DNA of 64,000 nucleotides, from positions 248,001 to 312,000 of the forward strand of contig NZ_RKQN01000001.1 of assembly GCF_003814555.1 (NCBI RefSeq), in the 5' to 3' direction. This stretch comes from Vulcaniibacterium tengchongense (GTDB lineage: Bacteria; Pseudomonadota; Gammaproteobacteria; Xanthomonadales; Xanthomonadaceae). Below, piece by piece: positions 9,867-19,544 of the stretch (position 1 is its first letter; each line of letters begins with the position of its first letter). The notes below the pieces were generated by a model that did no database searches, was not told where the DNA came from, and saw nothing but the letters and a program-made list of their open reading frames with translations. Made by a program: the position numbers and the translations under genes.

Positions 9867-10191
9867 CGCTTCGCAGCGGGGCCGGCGTTCCGACGACGGC
9901 GCGTGCCCCGGCGCGCCGGCCCCCTCCGGTTCCATCGGAAGGGGGGAACGTGCCGGTCGGCTGCGCCGCCGGGGCGAGCGCCACGGCTCGCGGATGCGCG
10001 CGCCCGGCAAGTCGGACCGCGCCTCGCCGCGCGCGATCCGGCTTGCGCCGAAGCGTCGGCCTGGTATCGCTTTCCGTGCCCGATCGGTGGCCGCCGGCCC
10101 CGGACGAAATTCCGCAGGCGAAGGCCCGCTGCGCGCGGAGGCGGCGGCGCGGACAGTCGCCGTGGCGCGGTCAGCGGCGCCAGGCGCTGCT
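9867..10191. other. Intergenic region, no gene seen
   Basis: 325 bases between convergent genes. It holds one imperfect hairpin at about 9919-9953 (C-rich arm, then CGGAAGGGGGG) without a T-run. No supported gene. Confidence 0.4.
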
Positions 10192-10671
10192 CTAGAGCCG
10201 GTACGGATCCCCGATGCCCAGCCCGGCGAGGATCTCGCGCTCGAGCTGCTCCATGCACTCGGCTTCGCGCTCGTCCTCGTGGTCCCAGCCCAGCAGGTGC
10301 AGCACGCCGTGCACGGTGAGATGGGCGTAGTGCGCGGCCAGGGGCTTCTTCTGCTCCTTGGCCTCGCGCGCGACCACCGGCGCGCAGATCACCAGATCGC
10401 CGAGCAGCGGCATGCGCACGCCCTCCGGCAGGCCTTCCGGCAGCTCGGCCGGGAAGCTCAGCACGTTGGTCGCGTAGTCCTTGCCGCGGTAGTGGTGGTT
10501 CAGCGCACGCCCTTCCTTGGCGCCGACGATGCGGATCGCCAGGTCGGCCTCGCGGATGCGCCCGGCGAGCGCGGCGGCGACCCACTTGCGGAAGCTGAGC
10601 GGCGAGGGAATGCCGGCGCGTGGCACCGCATAGCTGATCGCGACGTCGAGACGGACGGGCCCCCGGGTCAT
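10192..10671 (-). CDS. ybeY: Endoribonuclease YbeY (rRNA maturation factor)
   Basis: A 159-residue YbeY/UPF0054 metalloprotein, needed for 16S rRNA 3'-end maturation and 70S ribosome quality control. The zinc signature H-x3-H-x5-H is present as [12 protein letters not shown] near the C-terminus, preceded by the family motif [18 protein letters not shown]. It starts eight bases after the phoH-like gene ends, so the two form an operon. Length and motifs are normal. Confidence 0.96.
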   Translation of the reverse strand: MTRGPVRLDVAISYAVPRAGIPSPLSFRKWVAAALAGRIREADLAIRIVGAKEGRALNHHYRGKDYATNVLSFPAELPEGLPEGVRMPLLGDLVICAPVVAREAKEQKKPLAAHYAHLTVHGVLHLLGWDHEDEREAECMEQLEREILAGLGIGDPYRL

Positions 10672-10679
10672 GCGCGCGC

Positions 10680-11666
10680 TCAGCCCGTGCGCCCGGACGC
10701 GGCGTCGGTCGCATCGCGCGCGTCGTAGGCGTCGACGATGCGCGCGACCAGCGGGTGGCGCACCACGTCGCGCGCCTCGAAGAAGGTGAAGCTGATGCCG
10801 TTGACCCCGCGCAGCACGTCGAGCGCGTCGCGCAGCCCGGACTTCTGGTGCCGCGGCAGGTCGATCTGGGTCAGGTCGCCGGTCACCACGGCGGTGCTGC
10901 CGAACCCGATCCGGGTCAGGAACATCTTCATCTGCTCGATCGTGGTGTTCTGCGCCTCGTCGAGGATGACGAAGGCGTCGTTAAGCGTGCGTCCGCGCAT
11001 GTACGCCAGCGGCGCGACCTCGATGACGTTCTTCTCCAGCAGCTTGACCACCTTCTCCACGCCGAGCATCTCGTACAGGGCGTCGTACAGCGGACGCAGG
11101 TAGGGATCGACCTTCTGGGTCAGGTCGCCGGGCAGGAAGCCGAGCTTCTCGCCGGCCTCCACCGCCGGCCGGACGAGCACCAGCCGCTGCACCCGCGATT
11201 CGTTCAGCGCCTCCACCGCGCTGGCGACGGCGAGGAAGGTCTTGCCGGTGCCGGCCGGGCCGATGCCGAAGTTGATGTCGTGGGTGGCGATGGCGTGCAG
11301 GTACTTGGCCTGGTTGCCGCCGCGGCCGCGGATGGTGCCGCGCTTGACCCGGATCGCGACCTCCTGCGGCTCGATGTCGTCCGCGACGGTGCGGTCCGCG
11401 TCGGCTTCGGTCAGGCGCAGGTGGATGTCGGGTTCGCTCAGCGTTTCCTCGCCGGCATCGCGCCACAGTTCGCGCAGCAGCGTCTCGGCCTTGGTCACCG
11501 CGGCCTCCGGGCCGGCGACGCGGAACACGTTGCCGCGATTGGCGATTTCCACGCCCAGGCGCAGTTCGATCAGGCGCAGGTGGGCGTCGAAGGGACCGCT
11601 GAGGTTGGCCAGGCGCTCGCTCTCGGCCGGTTCCAGGGCGAATTCGGAGGTGGTCAGGGCAGGCAT
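10680..11666 (-). CDS. ybeZ: PhoH-like ATPase YbeZ
   Basis: A 328-residue PhoH-family ATPase (YbeZ). It has a Walker A motif [13 protein letters not shown], a Walker B motif FVILDEAQN, and the conserved central segment [18 protein letters not shown]. An RNA-binding KH-like N-terminal region (residues ~20-80) precedes the ATPase. It probably works with YbeY in rRNA processing or stress response, as suggested by conserved neighbourhood. It lies immediately upstream of ybeY on the same strand. In many relatives miaB is directly upstream; here miaB is about 6 kb away. Confidence 0.95.
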   Translation of the reverse strand: MPALTTSEFALEPAESERLANLSGPFDAHLRLIELRLGVEIANRGNVFRVAGPEAAVTKAETLLRELWRDAGEETLSEPDIHLRLTEADADRTVADDIEPQEVAIRVKRGTIRGRGGNQAKYLHAIATHDINFGIGPAGTGKTFLAVASAVEALNESRVQRLVLVRPAVEAGEKLGFLPGDLTQKVDPYLRPLYDALYEMLGVEKVVKLLEKNVIEVAPLAYMRGRTLNDAFVILDEAQNTTIEQMKMFLTRIGFGSTAVVTGDLTQIDLPRHQKSGLRDALDVLRGVNGISFTFFEARDVVRHPLVARIVDAYDARDATDAASGRTG

Positions 11667-11745
11667 GGGGGAGTCGTAGGTGCGGCTTGTCCGCGCCGCA
11701 GAAGCGGAAGCTTGCGCCGCGGCGGGGATTTTCGCAAAAGCGGCG

Positions 11746-11991
11746 TCAGCGCCGGGTGCGGCCGCGGCGCAGCGCGCGGAAGGTCAACGGCAAGCCGAGC
11801 GCGAGCAGGCCCAGCGAGCCGTACAACCACAGCCGGGTCGGCGCATCGGCCAGGAAATCGGCATCGCGCAGCGCGCGGGCCAGCACCCGCAGCAGGCCGA
11901 GCACGGCGAGGCCGCAGAACCACAGCCCGAGCGCGGCGCGGCGCAAAAGCCCGGAGGGTGTGGCAGGGGGCGAGGCGGGATGCGGCTCCAT
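11746..11991 (-). CDS. Small two-helix membrane protein, unknown
   Basis: A predicted 81-residue protein with two hydrophobic segments (LGLWFCGLAVLGLLRVLARAL and LWLYGSLGLLALGLPLTF) and a very basic C-terminal tail. No family is recognised. It lies on the same strand as ybeZ-ybeY, 80 bases upstream of them. The paired helices and basic ends look like a real small membrane protein, but GC-rich DNA easily gives open frames, so the call is tentative. Confidence 0.5.
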   Translation of the reverse strand: MEPHPASPPATPSGLLRRAALGLWFCGLAVLGLLRVLARALRDADFLADAPTRLWLYGSLGLLALGLPLTFRALRRGRTRR

Positions 11992-12350
11992 ACGCGGGCA
12001 AGGCAGGCCGAAACCGCCACCTTACCGCGGCCGGCGCGATCCGCGAACCCGCAATGCGCGCCGGCCGCGGCCAGTGCCGGGGTGGCCCGAGGAGCGTGGG
12101 CCCGTGCGACGGATCCGCGCACTTCGCGCGAGCCCGCATCGGCATGCGGGCGCGGTCGATCCGGGACGCGCGGGCCGCCGTTCCCGTGCGCGATGGCGGA
12201 CGCCGTTCGCACGCCCTTGCGGAGCATCTGGCGATCGGCGGCATCCGCGCGGGCGCCGTTCGCCGGCCGGGGCGAGAGGCCGGATGCGGGTGGCCGTGCG
12301 GAGCGATGCGCCTGAGGCAGGGGCGCGCGAGCCGGCCGACACCCGCACCG

Positions 12351-12377
12351 CACCCGGCACCCGGCACCCGGCACCCG
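12351..12377. repeat. CACCCGG tandem heptamer repeat
   Basis: Three exact CACCCGG units followed by a degenerate fourth (CACCCGC), in non-coding DNA. Function unknown; likely a slippage product. Confidence 0.6.
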
Positions 12378-12448
12378 CGCCACGTACTGCCCGTCCTCCG
12401 CGGCGCCTCGCCGCCGGCGCTGCCGTTCGTCGGCCGATACTTGTTTCT

Positions 12449-12468
12449 AATTAATCGTTGAATTAAAT
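12449..12468. promoter_or_regulatory. Candidate TetR operator
   Basis: An AT-rich inverted repeat, AATTAAT (12449-12455) and ATTAAAT (12462-12468), matching 6 of 7 positions with a six-base spacer. It lies eight bases before the tetR ATG in otherwise GC-rich DNA. Position and symmetry suggest autoregulation by the adjacent TetR protein. Confidence 0.5.
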
Positions 12469-12476
12469 ATCGCGGC

Positions 12477-13154
12477 ATGAGCACGCCTTCCTCCAAGGCC
12501 AAGCCCCGGGCACGCCAGCAGGCCGCGCGGCGCGCCCCGGGCCGTCCCGCTGCCGCCGGCCATCCGCAGTTGCGCGAGCGCCTGCTAGACGCGGCCATCG
12601 CCTGCTACGTGCGCCAGGGCATCGCCGCCACCGCGCTGCGCGCGATCGCCGCCGAAGCCGGGGTCAATCCGGCGCTGGCGCACTATTACTTCGGCGACAA
12701 GACGCAGTTGCGCGACGCGGCGATCGCCGAGCGGATCCTGCCGGTGTTCGAGCGGCTGCGCGAACTCCTGCTGCGCGAGACCGACATCGCCGGGCTGGTC
12801 GCCGCATTCGTGCAGGGCGTGGGCCGCATCGTCGCCGAGCATCCGTGGCTGCCGCCGTTGTGGGTGCGCGAGGTGCTGTGCGAGGGCGGGGCGTTGCGCG
12901 ACCTGCTGTTCGAGCGGATCGGCCCGCAACTGCCGCAGCTGATGGCGCGGCGCTTCGCCGAGGCGCAGGCGCGCGGCGAGCTCAACGAGGATCTCGACCC
13001 GCGCCTGCTGATGGTGTCGCTGGTCGGGCTGACCCTGTTCCCGGCCGCCGGCGCGCCGATCTGGCGGCGCCTGTTCCAGGCCGACGATCTCGACTTCGAT
13101 GCGCTGCGCCGGCACACGCTGGCGCTGCTCGACCGCGGCCTCGGCTGCGGCTGA
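12477..13154 (+). CDS. TetR/AcrR family transcriptional regulator
   Basis: A 225-residue TetR-type repressor. After a basic, disordered N-terminus the helix-turn-helix region reads ...TALRAIAAEAGVNPALAHYYFGDKTQLRDA (residues ~45-75). The remaining helical domain would bind an effector. It is the first gene of a run tetR-hlyD-ABC ATPase-ABC permease with 0-15 base gaps, the same order as E. coli cecR-ybhG-ybhF-ybhS/R. It therefore most likely represses this efflux operon and itself through the AT-rich palindrome just upstream. Confidence 0.9.
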   Translation: MSTPSSKAKPRARQQAARRAPGRPAAAGHPQLRERLLDAAIACYVRQGIAATALRAIAAEAGVNPALAHYYFGDKTQLRDAAIAERILPVFERLRELLLRETDIAGLVAAFVQGVGRIVAEHPWLPPLWVREVLCEGGALRDLLFERIGPQLPQLMARRFAEAQARGELNEDLDPRLLMVSLVGLTLFPAAGAPIWRRLFQADDLDFDALRRHTLALLDRGLGCG

Positions 13155-13169
13155 CAGGAGACTCCGCCG

Positions 13170-14150
13170 ATGCCACGCCGCACCGCACCTGCCGCCTGCC
13201 CCATCCCGCGTCGCCCGCTGGCCTGGCTGGCCGCGCTGCTGCTGGCCGGCTGCAGCGACGCGCCGCCGCAGGCGCTCGGCACCCTGGAGTGGGACCGCAT
13301 CGCCCTGCCGGCGCCGGCGGCGGAGAAGATCGTCCGCGTCGACGTGCGCGAAGGCCAGCGCGTCGCGGCCGGCGCGCGCCTGCTGCAGCTGGAGCCGATC
13401 CGCACCGAGGCCGAACTGCAGGCGTTGCGCGCGCGGGCGCAGCAGGCGGGCGAAGCCCTCGCCGAGTTGCGCGCCGGCCCGCGCACCGAGCAGCTCGCCC
13501 AGGCGCGGGCGAACCTCGCCGCGCTGCAGGCGCAGGCCGCCGACGCGCAGGGCTACTACGCGCGCCTGCAGCCGCTCGGGCGGCAGCGCCTGGTCGCCGC
13601 ATCCGACGTCGACCGCGCCCGCGCCGCCGCCGAGAACGCGCAGGGGCAGGTGCGCGCCGCGCGCGCGGCGTTGCTGGAACTGGAGCGCGGCACCCGTCCC
13701 GAGCAGATCGCGCAGGGCGAAGCGGCGCTGGCCGCGGCGCGCGCGCAGGCCGCGGCGCAGACCGCCACCCTGGAGAAGCTGGACGTGACCGCGCCGCGCG
13801 CCGGGGTGGTCGACAGCCTGCCGTACCGCCTCGGCGACCAGGCCCCGGTCGGCGCGCCGCTGGCGATCCTGCTGGTCGGCGAGGCGCCGTACGCGCGGGT
13901 CTACGTGCCCGAGCCGATCCGCGCGAACGTGCGCGTCGGCCAGGCCGCGCGGATCCACGTCGACGGCCGCGAGGGCGCGCTGCGCGGGCGCGTGCGCACG
14001 ATCCGCAGCGAGCCCAGCTTCACCCCGTACTACGCGCTGACCGGCGACGACGCGGCGCGGCTGAGCTACCTGGCCGAGATCGAGCTGACCGACGAGGCCG
14101 CGCGCGACCTGCCGGCGGGCCTGCCGGTGCGGGTGGAGTTCCCGCGGTGA
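13170..14150 (+). CDS. HlyD family periplasmic adaptor (YbhG-like), lipoprotein
   Basis: A 326-residue membrane-fusion/adaptor protein of the HlyD family, linking an inner-membrane ABC exporter to an outer-membrane channel. The N-terminus has a lipoprotein signal with lipobox LLAGC. It continues with a biotinyl-lipoyl half-motif (VDVREGQRVAAGARLLQLE), a long coiled-coil hairpin rich in Ala/Gln/Arg (residues ~85-205), and the second half-motif (LDVTAPRAGVVDSLPYRLGDQAPVGAPL), ending in a beta-barrel domain. It overlaps the following ATPase gene by four bases (GTGA), so the two are translationally coupled. Confidence 0.92.
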   Translation: MPRRTAPAACPIPRRPLAWLAALLLAGCSDAPPQALGTLEWDRIALPAPAAEKIVRVDVREGQRVAAGARLLQLEPIRTEAELQALRARAQQAGEALAELRAGPRTEQLAQARANLAALQAQAADAQGYYARLQPLGRQRLVAASDVDRARAAAENAQGQVRAARAALLELERGTRPEQIAQGEAALAAARAQAAAQTATLEKLDVTAPRAGVVDSLPYRLGDQAPVGAPLAILLVGEAPYARVYVPEPIRANVRVGQAARIHVDGREGALRGRVRTIRSEPSFTPYYALTGDDAARLSYLAEIELTDEAARDLPAGLPVRVEFPR

Positions 14151-15094
14151 GCGCGGACGTCGCGATCCGCGCCCGCGGCCTGAGCAAGCGCTTCGGCGCG
14201 CTGGTCGCGGTCGACCGCGTCGACCTGACCGTGCCGCGCGCCCACGTCTACGGCTTCCTCGGCCCGAACGGCTCCGGCAAGTCGACCACGATCCGCATGC
14301 TGTGCGGGCTGCTCACGCCGAGCGAGGGCGAGATCGAAGTGCTCGGCCTGCGCGTGCCCGAGCAGGCCGAGGCGCTGCGCCGCCGGATCGGCTACATGAC
14401 CCAGAAGTTCTCGCTGTTCGAGGACCTGTCGGTGCGCGAGAACCTGGAGTTCCTGGCCGCGGTGCAGGACATTCCCAAGGCGCAGGCGGCGGCGCGGATC
14501 GACGAGCTGCTCGCGCAATACCGCTTCGGGGACCGGCAGAAGCAGCTCGCCGGCACGATGAGCGGCGGCCAGAAGCAGCGCCTGGCCCTGGCCGGCGCGG
14601 TGATCCACCGGCCGGAACTGCTGTTCCTCGACGAGCCCACCAGCGCGGTCGACCCGGAGTCGCGCCGCGACTTCTGGGAGACGCTGTTCGACCTGGCCGA
14701 CGCCGGCACCACGATCCTGGTGTCGACCCATTACATGGACGAGGCCGAGCGTTGCCACCGCATCGCCATCCTCGACCGCGGCGCGCTGGTCGCCGACGGC
14801 ACCCCGGCCGAGTTGACCGGCGCGCTGCGCGGCCGCACCGCCGAGGTCCGCGCCGCGCAGCCGCGTCGCGCGCAGCACGCGCTGTCCGGGGTGCCGGGCG
14901 TGCTCAGCGTCGCCCAGATCGGCAACAGCCTGCGCGTGCTCGCCACGGCCGACGGCGACGTCGCCGGGCGCCTGCGCCGCGCGCTGCGCGAGGCCGGCCT
15001 GGACGGCGAGGTCGAGGCCGCGCCGCCGAACCTCGAGGACGTGTTCGTGTCCGCCACGCAGGGGCGCGCGCCGGCCCGGGAGCGCGCCGCATGA
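14147..15094 (+). CDS. ABC transporter ATP-binding protein (YbhF-like)
   Basis: A single ABC ATPase domain, 315 residues, starting at a GTG that overlaps the hlyD stop. Walker A is GPNGSGKST, the Q-loop region is YMTQKFSLFEDLSVREN, the signature is MSGGQKQRLALAGA, Walker B is LLFLDEPTSAVDP, and the H-loop is VSTHYMDEAERC. It powers export through the permease encoded next. E. coli YbhF has two such domains; this protein has one. The open frame extends far upstream of the GTG, but that part is a shadow of tetR/hlyD. Confidence 0.93.
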   Translation: MSADVAIRARGLSKRFGALVAVDRVDLTVPRAHVYGFLGPNGSGKSTTIRMLCGLLTPSEGEIEVLGLRVPEQAEALRRRIGYMTQKFSLFEDLSVRENLEFLAAVQDIPKAQAAARIDELLAQYRFGDRQKQLAGTMSGGQKQRLALAGAVIHRPELLFLDEPTSAVDPESRRDFWETLFDLADAGTTILVSTHYMDEAERCHRIAILDRGALVADGTPAELTGALRGRTAEVRAAQPRRAQHALSGVPGVLSVAQIGNSLRVLATADGDVAGRLRRALREAGLDGEVEAAPPNLEDVFVSATQGRAPARERAA

Positions 15095-16194
15095 GCGGCC
15101 GGCGCCTGCTCGCGATCGTGGTCAAGGAACTGCGCCAGCTGCGCCGCGACCGGATCAGCCTGGCGATGATCCTCGGCATCCCGATCATGCAGCTGGTGCT
15201 GTTCGGCTATGCCATCAACCTCAACCTGCGCGGCCTGCCGGCGGCGATCGCCGACGAGGCCGGCAGCGCCGGCTCGCGCGCGCTGGTGATGGACATGCTC
15301 GCCACCGGGGTGATCGAGCCGGTCGCCCAGGCGCGCAGCCCGCAGGAGCTGATGGACCTGCTGCGCGCCGGCAAGATCGGCGTCGGCGTGGCGATCCCAC
15401 GCGATTTCGAGCGACGCCGCCACGAGGGTCGCGAGGCGGTGCAGGTGCTGGTCGACGGCAGCGACACGGTGGTGCAGAGCGCGGCCATGCAGCTGGCGCA
15501 GGTGCCGCTGGATCCGGTCCTGCCGGGCAGCGCGCGGCCGCGGCAGATCGGCGGCGGCCGGATCGCCGTGGTCGCGTTCTACAACCCGGAACGGCGTTCG
15601 CCGGTGAACATCGTGCCGGGGCTGATCGGCGTGATCCTGACCATGACCATGGTGATGTTCACCGCCGTGGCGATCGTGCGCGAACGCGAGCGCGGCAACA
15701 TGGAGCTGCTGATCGCCACCCCGGTCAGCCGCGCCGAGCTGATGATCGGCAAGGTGCTGCCGTACGCCGGCATCGGCCTGGTCCAGACCACGGTGATCCT
15801 GCTGCTGGGCATGTGGCTGTTCCAGGTGCCGATCCGCGGCGGCGTGCTCGACGTCTACCTGGCGGCGATCCTGCTGATCCTGGCGAACCTGACCCTGGGC
15901 CTGCTGATCTCGACCAAGGCGCAGTCGCAGTTCCAGGCGATGCAGATGACGTTCTTCGTGTTCCTGCCGTCGATCCTGCTGTCGGGCTTCATGTTCCCGT
16001 TCGCCGGCATGCCGAAGCCCGTGCAATGGCTGGCCGAGGCGCTGCCGCTCACGCATTTCCTGCGCCTGGTGCGCGGCATCATGCTGCGCGGCGCCGGACT
16101 GCTGGAGCTGTGGCCGGACGTGCTCGCGCTGCTGGCGTTCACCGCGGCGATGATGAGCCTGGCGATCCTGCGTTTCCGCAAGCGGCTGGATTGA
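15091..16194 (+). CDS. ABC-2 type transporter permease (YbhS/YbhR-like)
   Basis: A 367-residue ABC-2 permease. It has an N-terminal transmembrane helix (ISLAMILGIPIMQLVLFGYAINLNLRGLP), a periplasmic domain, then five helices including the typical TAVAIVRERERGNMELLIATPVSRAELMIGK segment. It starts with ATG overlapping the ATPase stop by four bases. With the adaptor and ATPase it forms a tripartite exporter, likely for drugs or lipophilic compounds. Only one permease gene is present, whereas E. coli has two (ybhS and ybhR), so this one may work as a homodimer. Confidence 0.92.
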   Translation: MSGRRLLAIVVKELRQLRRDRISLAMILGIPIMQLVLFGYAINLNLRGLPAAIADEAGSAGSRALVMDMLATGVIEPVAQARSPQELMDLLRAGKIGVGVAIPRDFERRRHEGREAVQVLVDGSDTVVQSAAMQLAQVPLDPVLPGSARPRQIGGGRIAVVAFYNPERRSPVNIVPGLIGVILTMTMVMFTAVAIVRERERGNMELLIATPVSRAELMIGKVLPYAGIGLVQTTVILLLGMWLFQVPIRGGVLDVYLAAILLILANLTLGLLISTKAQSQFQAMQMTFFVFLPSILLSGFMFPFAGMPKPVQWLAEALPLTHFLRLVRGIMLRGAGLLELWPDVLALLAFTAAMMSLAILRFRKRLD

Positions 16195-16264
16195 CGCCGC
16201 CGCGCTTGCGTCCGCGCCCCGGCTGCGCAAAAGTCGCCGGATTCGGACACGAGCGGAGGGGCGG

Positions 16265-17926
16265 ATGCGCGGATTCGGACGGGCGCTGGCGGGCGCGCTG
16301 CTGGGCCTGCTGGCCGGGGCGGCGTCGGCGGAAGTGACGGTGCTCAGCGCCGCGCGCATCCACACCATGGATCCGGCGCGGCCGCAGGCCCGGGCCATGG
16401 CCTACGACGAAGACGGCCGCATCCTCGCGCTCGGCGAGCCCGACGAACTGCGGCGCCGCTATCCGCGCGCGCGCCGGCTCGACGCCGGTGCGTCCACGGT
16501 GATCCCGGGCCTGATCGACGCGCATGGGCACGTGTCCGGGCTCGGGCTGGCCCACCTGAGCGCCGACCTGGTGGGCGCCCGCGGCAAGGACGAGGTGCTG
16601 CAACGCCTGCGCGAGTTCGCCGCGGCGCTGCCCGGCGACGCCTGGCTGATCGGCCGCGGTTGGGACCAGAACGACTGGCCGGACAAGCGCTTCCCGACCG
16701 CGGCCGATCTCGACGCGGCGTTCCCCGGGCGCCCGGTCTGGCTGGAGCGCATCGACGGCCACGCCGGCTGGGCCAACAGCGCGGCGATGCGCGCGGTCCG
16801 GCGCGACCTCGCCGGCGACTGGCAGCCCGACGGCGGCCGCATCGAGCGCAACGCGAACGGCGAGCCCACCGGCATCTTCATCGATGCCGCGATGGCGCTG
16901 ATCGACCAGGCGCGCCCGCCGCTCGACGAGGCCACCGCCGAACGCGCGCTGGTGCTCGGCATGCAGGAGGCGGTCGCGCACGGCCTCACCGGTGTCCACG
17001 ACGCCGGCATCAACCTCGCCGAGCTGCAGCGCTACCGCCGCCTCGCCGACCGCCACGCGCTGCCGCTGCGCGTCACCGCGATGGCCGCGGGCGACGGCGA
17101 TGCGCTCGCGTTCCTGTGCGAGCACGGCCTCTACCGCCATCCCGGCGGCCGCCTGCAGATGCGCACCGTCAAGGTGTACGCCGACGGCGCGCTCGGCAGC
17201 CGCGGCGCCGCGCTGCTGGCCGACTACAGCGACGATCCCGGCAACCGCGGGCTGATGCTGAGCCCGCCCGCGGAGTTGCGCCGCATCGCCGCCAAGGCCA
17301 AGGGCTGCGGCGTGCAGGTGGCGACCCATGCGATCGGCGACCGCGGCAACCACGAGGTGCTCGACGCCTACGCGCAGGCGCTCGGCGCCGACGCCGGCGG
17401 CGACCACCGCTGGCGCATCGAGCACGCCCAGGTGCTGTCGCCGCGGGACCTGGGCCGGCTCGCGCAGCTGCGCGTGATCGCCTCGATGCAGCCGACCCAC
17501 GCCACCAGCGACATGCCCTGGGCCGAACAGCGGCTGGGGCCGGAACGGATCGTCGGCGCCTACGCCTGGCGCCAACTGCGCGACAGCGGCGCGCGGCTGG
17601 CGCTGGGGTCGGACTTCCCGGTCGAATCGGTGGACCCGCGCCTGGGCCTGTACGCCGCGGTCGCCCGCGCCGACGCCGGGGGCCGGCCCGCCGGCGGCTG
17701 GATGCCGCAGGAGAAGCTCACCGCGTTCGAGGCCCTGCGCGGATTCACGCTCGATGCCGCGTATGCGGGGTTCTCGGAGAACGAGGTGGGCAGCCTCGCG
17801 CCGGGCAAGCGCGCGGACTTCGTGCTGCTGAAGGAGGATCCCTTGGCGGTGGCGCCGGAACGGCTGCGCACGCTCACCGTGCAGGCGACCTACCTCGACG
17901 GCAAGCCGGTGTACCCAGCACGGTGA
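16265..17926 (+). CDS. Amidohydrolase family protein (YtcJ-like), exported
   Basis: A 553-residue amidohydrolase of the YtcJ/amidohydrolase-3 group, with an N-terminal signal peptide (LAGALLGLLAGAASA). Metal-binding motifs are visible: PGLIDAHGHVSGLGL near residue 80, VATHAIGDRGNHEVLDAY, WRIEHAQVL, and the terminal GSDFPVESVDPRLGLYAAV. The C-terminal composite domain ends with GSLAPGKRADFVLLKEDPL. The substrate is not predictable; it probably hydrolyses an amide or ester in the periplasm. It follows the ABC operon after 70 bases and is possibly in the same transcription unit. Confidence 0.9.
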   Translation: MRGFGRALAGALLGLLAGAASAEVTVLSAARIHTMDPARPQARAMAYDEDGRILALGEPDELRRRYPRARRLDAGASTVIPGLIDAHGHVSGLGLAHLSADLVGARGKDEVLQRLREFAAALPGDAWLIGRGWDQNDWPDKRFPTAADLDAAFPGRPVWLERIDGHAGWANSAAMRAVRRDLAGDWQPDGGRIERNANGEPTGIFIDAAMALIDQARPPLDEATAERALVLGMQEAVAHGLTGVHDAGINLAELQRYRRLADRHALPLRVTAMAAGDGDALAFLCEHGLYRHPGGRLQMRTVKVYADGALGSRGAALLADYSDDPGNRGLMLSPPAELRRIAAKAKGCGVQVATHAIGDRGNHEVLDAYAQALGADAGGDHRWRIEHAQVLSPRDLGRLAQLRVIASMQPTHATSDMPWAEQRLGPERIVGAYAWRQLRDSGARLALGSDFPVESVDPRLGLYAAVARADAGGRPAGGWMPQEKLTAFEALRGFTLDAAYAGFSENEVGSLAPGKRADFVLLKEDPLAVAPERLRTLTVQATYLDGKPVYPAR

Positions 17927-17977
17927 CCGCCGCGGCGGCGCCTTCGCGCCGCCGGCACCGGAGCCCGGCGCCCGCCG

Positions 17978-19393
17978 TCAGGCCGCGTCCGCGGTGAGCA
18001 CGCGCCCGCGCAGCGAGTTCGCCAGCGCCTCGGTGATCACCACGTCGACGAACTGGCCCACCAGGCGCGGATGGCCGGGGAAGTTCACCGAGCGCATGTT
18101 CTCGGTCTTGCCGGTCAGTTCGTCCGGGTTCCTCTTCGACGGCCCCTCGACCAGCACCTTCTGCACGCTGCCGACCATCGCCTCGCCGATCCGCCGCGCG
18201 TTGGCGTTGATCGCCGCCTGCAGGCGCGCCAGGCGCGCGTGCTTCTCCTCGCTGGAGACGTCGTCGGGCAGGTCCGCGGCCGGCGTGCCCGGGCGGCGCG
18301 AATAGATGAAGGAGAACGACTGGTCGAAGCCCACGTCCTCGATCAGCTTCATGGTCTTCTCGAAGTCCGCCTCGGTCTCGCCGGGGAAGCCGACGATGAA
18401 GTCCGAGGACAGCGAGATGTCCGGGCGCACCGCGCGCAGCTTGCGCACCTTCTGCTTGAACTCCAGCGCGGTGTAGCCGCGCTTCATCGCGGCGAGGATG
18501 CGGTCGCTGCCGGACTGCACCGGCAGGTGCAGGTAGTTGGCCAGCTTGGGCACGTCGCGGTAGGCCTCGACCAGCGAGTCGGAGAACTCCAGCGGGTGCG
18601 AGGTGGTGAAGCGGATGCGGCCGATGCCGTCGATCTCGGCGATCGCCCGGATCAGCAGCGCCAGGTCGGCGATCTCGCCGGTGGGCCGGCCGTCGTCGCC
18701 CAGGATCGGGCCGCGGTAGGCGTTGACGTTCTGGCCGAGCAGGGTGACCTCGCGCACGCCCTGCGCGGCCAGGTCGGCGACCTCGACCAGCACGTCCTCG
18801 AACGGCCGGCTGATCTCCTCGCCGCGGGTGTAGGGCACCACGCAGAAGCTGCAGTACTTGCTGCAGCCCTCCATGATCGAGACGAACGCGCTCGGCCCCT
18901 CGGCGCGCGGCTCGGGCAGGCGGTCGAACTTCTCGATCTCGGGGAAGCTGATGTCGACCTGTGGCAGGCCGGTCTCGCGCTTGGCGCGGATCAGTTCCGG
19001 CAGGCGGTGCAGCGTCTGCGGCCCGAACACCAGGTCGACGTAGGGCGCGCGCTTGACGATCGCCTCGCCTTCCTGGGAAGCGACGCAGCCGCCCACGCCG
19101 ATCAGCACCGGCCGCTCGCCCTGCTTGAGCTGCTTCCAGCGGCCGAGCAGGCTGAACACCTTGTCCTGGGCCTTCTCGCGGATCGAGCAGGTGTTGACCA
19201 GGACCACGTCGGCTTCGGCCGGGTCGTCGGTCAGTTCCATGCCCTCGGCGGCGGCGAGCACGTCGGCCATCTTGGCCGAGTCGTACTCGTTCATCTGGCA
19301 GCCGTGGGTCTCGATGAAGAGCTTCGGGGTCCGCGCCGGGGCGGCGGCGGTGTCGGCGCGCGCGGGCGCGGCCGGGGAGGCGGTGTCGGTCAT
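17978..19393 (-). CDS. miaB: tRNA-2-methylthio-N6-dimethylallyladenosine synthase MiaB
   Basis: A 471-residue radical-SAM methylthiotransferase that modifies i6A37 to ms2i6A37 in tRNAs reading UNN codons. The N-terminal auxiliary [4Fe-4S] ligands are in [20 protein letters not shown] and GCVASQEG. The radical SAM cluster CxxxCxxC is in [23 protein letters not shown] domain ends the protein ([29 protein letters not shown], split here only for display). The start at 19393 gives a short Ala-rich leader before KLFIETHGC; the longer open frame upstream has no support. It is normally next to ybeZ but is separated from it here. Confidence 0.95.
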   Translation of the reverse strand: MTDTASPAAPARADTAAAPARTPKLFIETHGCQMNEYDSAKMADVLAAAEGMELTDDPAEADVVLVNTCSIREKAQDKVFSLLGRWKQLKQGERPVLIGVGGCVASQEGEAIVKRAPYVDLVFGPQTLHRLPELIRAKRETGLPQVDISFPEIEKFDRLPEPRAEGPSAFVSIMEGCSKYCSFCVVPYTRGEEISRPFEDVLVEVADLAAQGVREVTLLGQNVNAYRGPILGDDGRPTGEIADLALLIRAIAEIDGIGRIRFTTSHPLEFSDSLVEAYRDVPKLANYLHLPVQSGSDRILAAMKRGYTALEFKQKVRKLRAVRPDISLSSDFIVGFPGETEADFEKTMKLIEDVGFDQSFSFIYSRRPGTPAADLPDDVSSEEKHARLARLQAAINANARRIGEAMVGSVQKVLVEGPSKRNPDELTGKTENMRSVNFPGHPRLVGQFVDVVITEALANSLRGRVLTADAA

Positions 19394-19544
19394 GGGCGAT
19401 CCGGGGCGGGCGGCGGTTAATCCGGGCCGGAAAAGGCCATAGTCTAGCGCGCCCGCGGCCGGCCCCGGGCGGCGGTCACGTTTTTCGATCCGTAGCCGGT
19501 TCAAGCACTTGGCAACGGCGCCGGGACGGTGGAGACTGCCGCGC

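Larger units (their letters stand above)
11992..12476. other. Intergenic region upstream of TetR operon
   Basis: 485 bases without a supported gene, between a minus-strand small gene and the plus-strand tetR. The left 400 bases are extremely GC-rich. The last ~40 bases switch abruptly to AT-rich sequence holding the candidate promoter/operator. A heptamer tandem repeat sits at 12351-12377. Confidence 0.5.
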
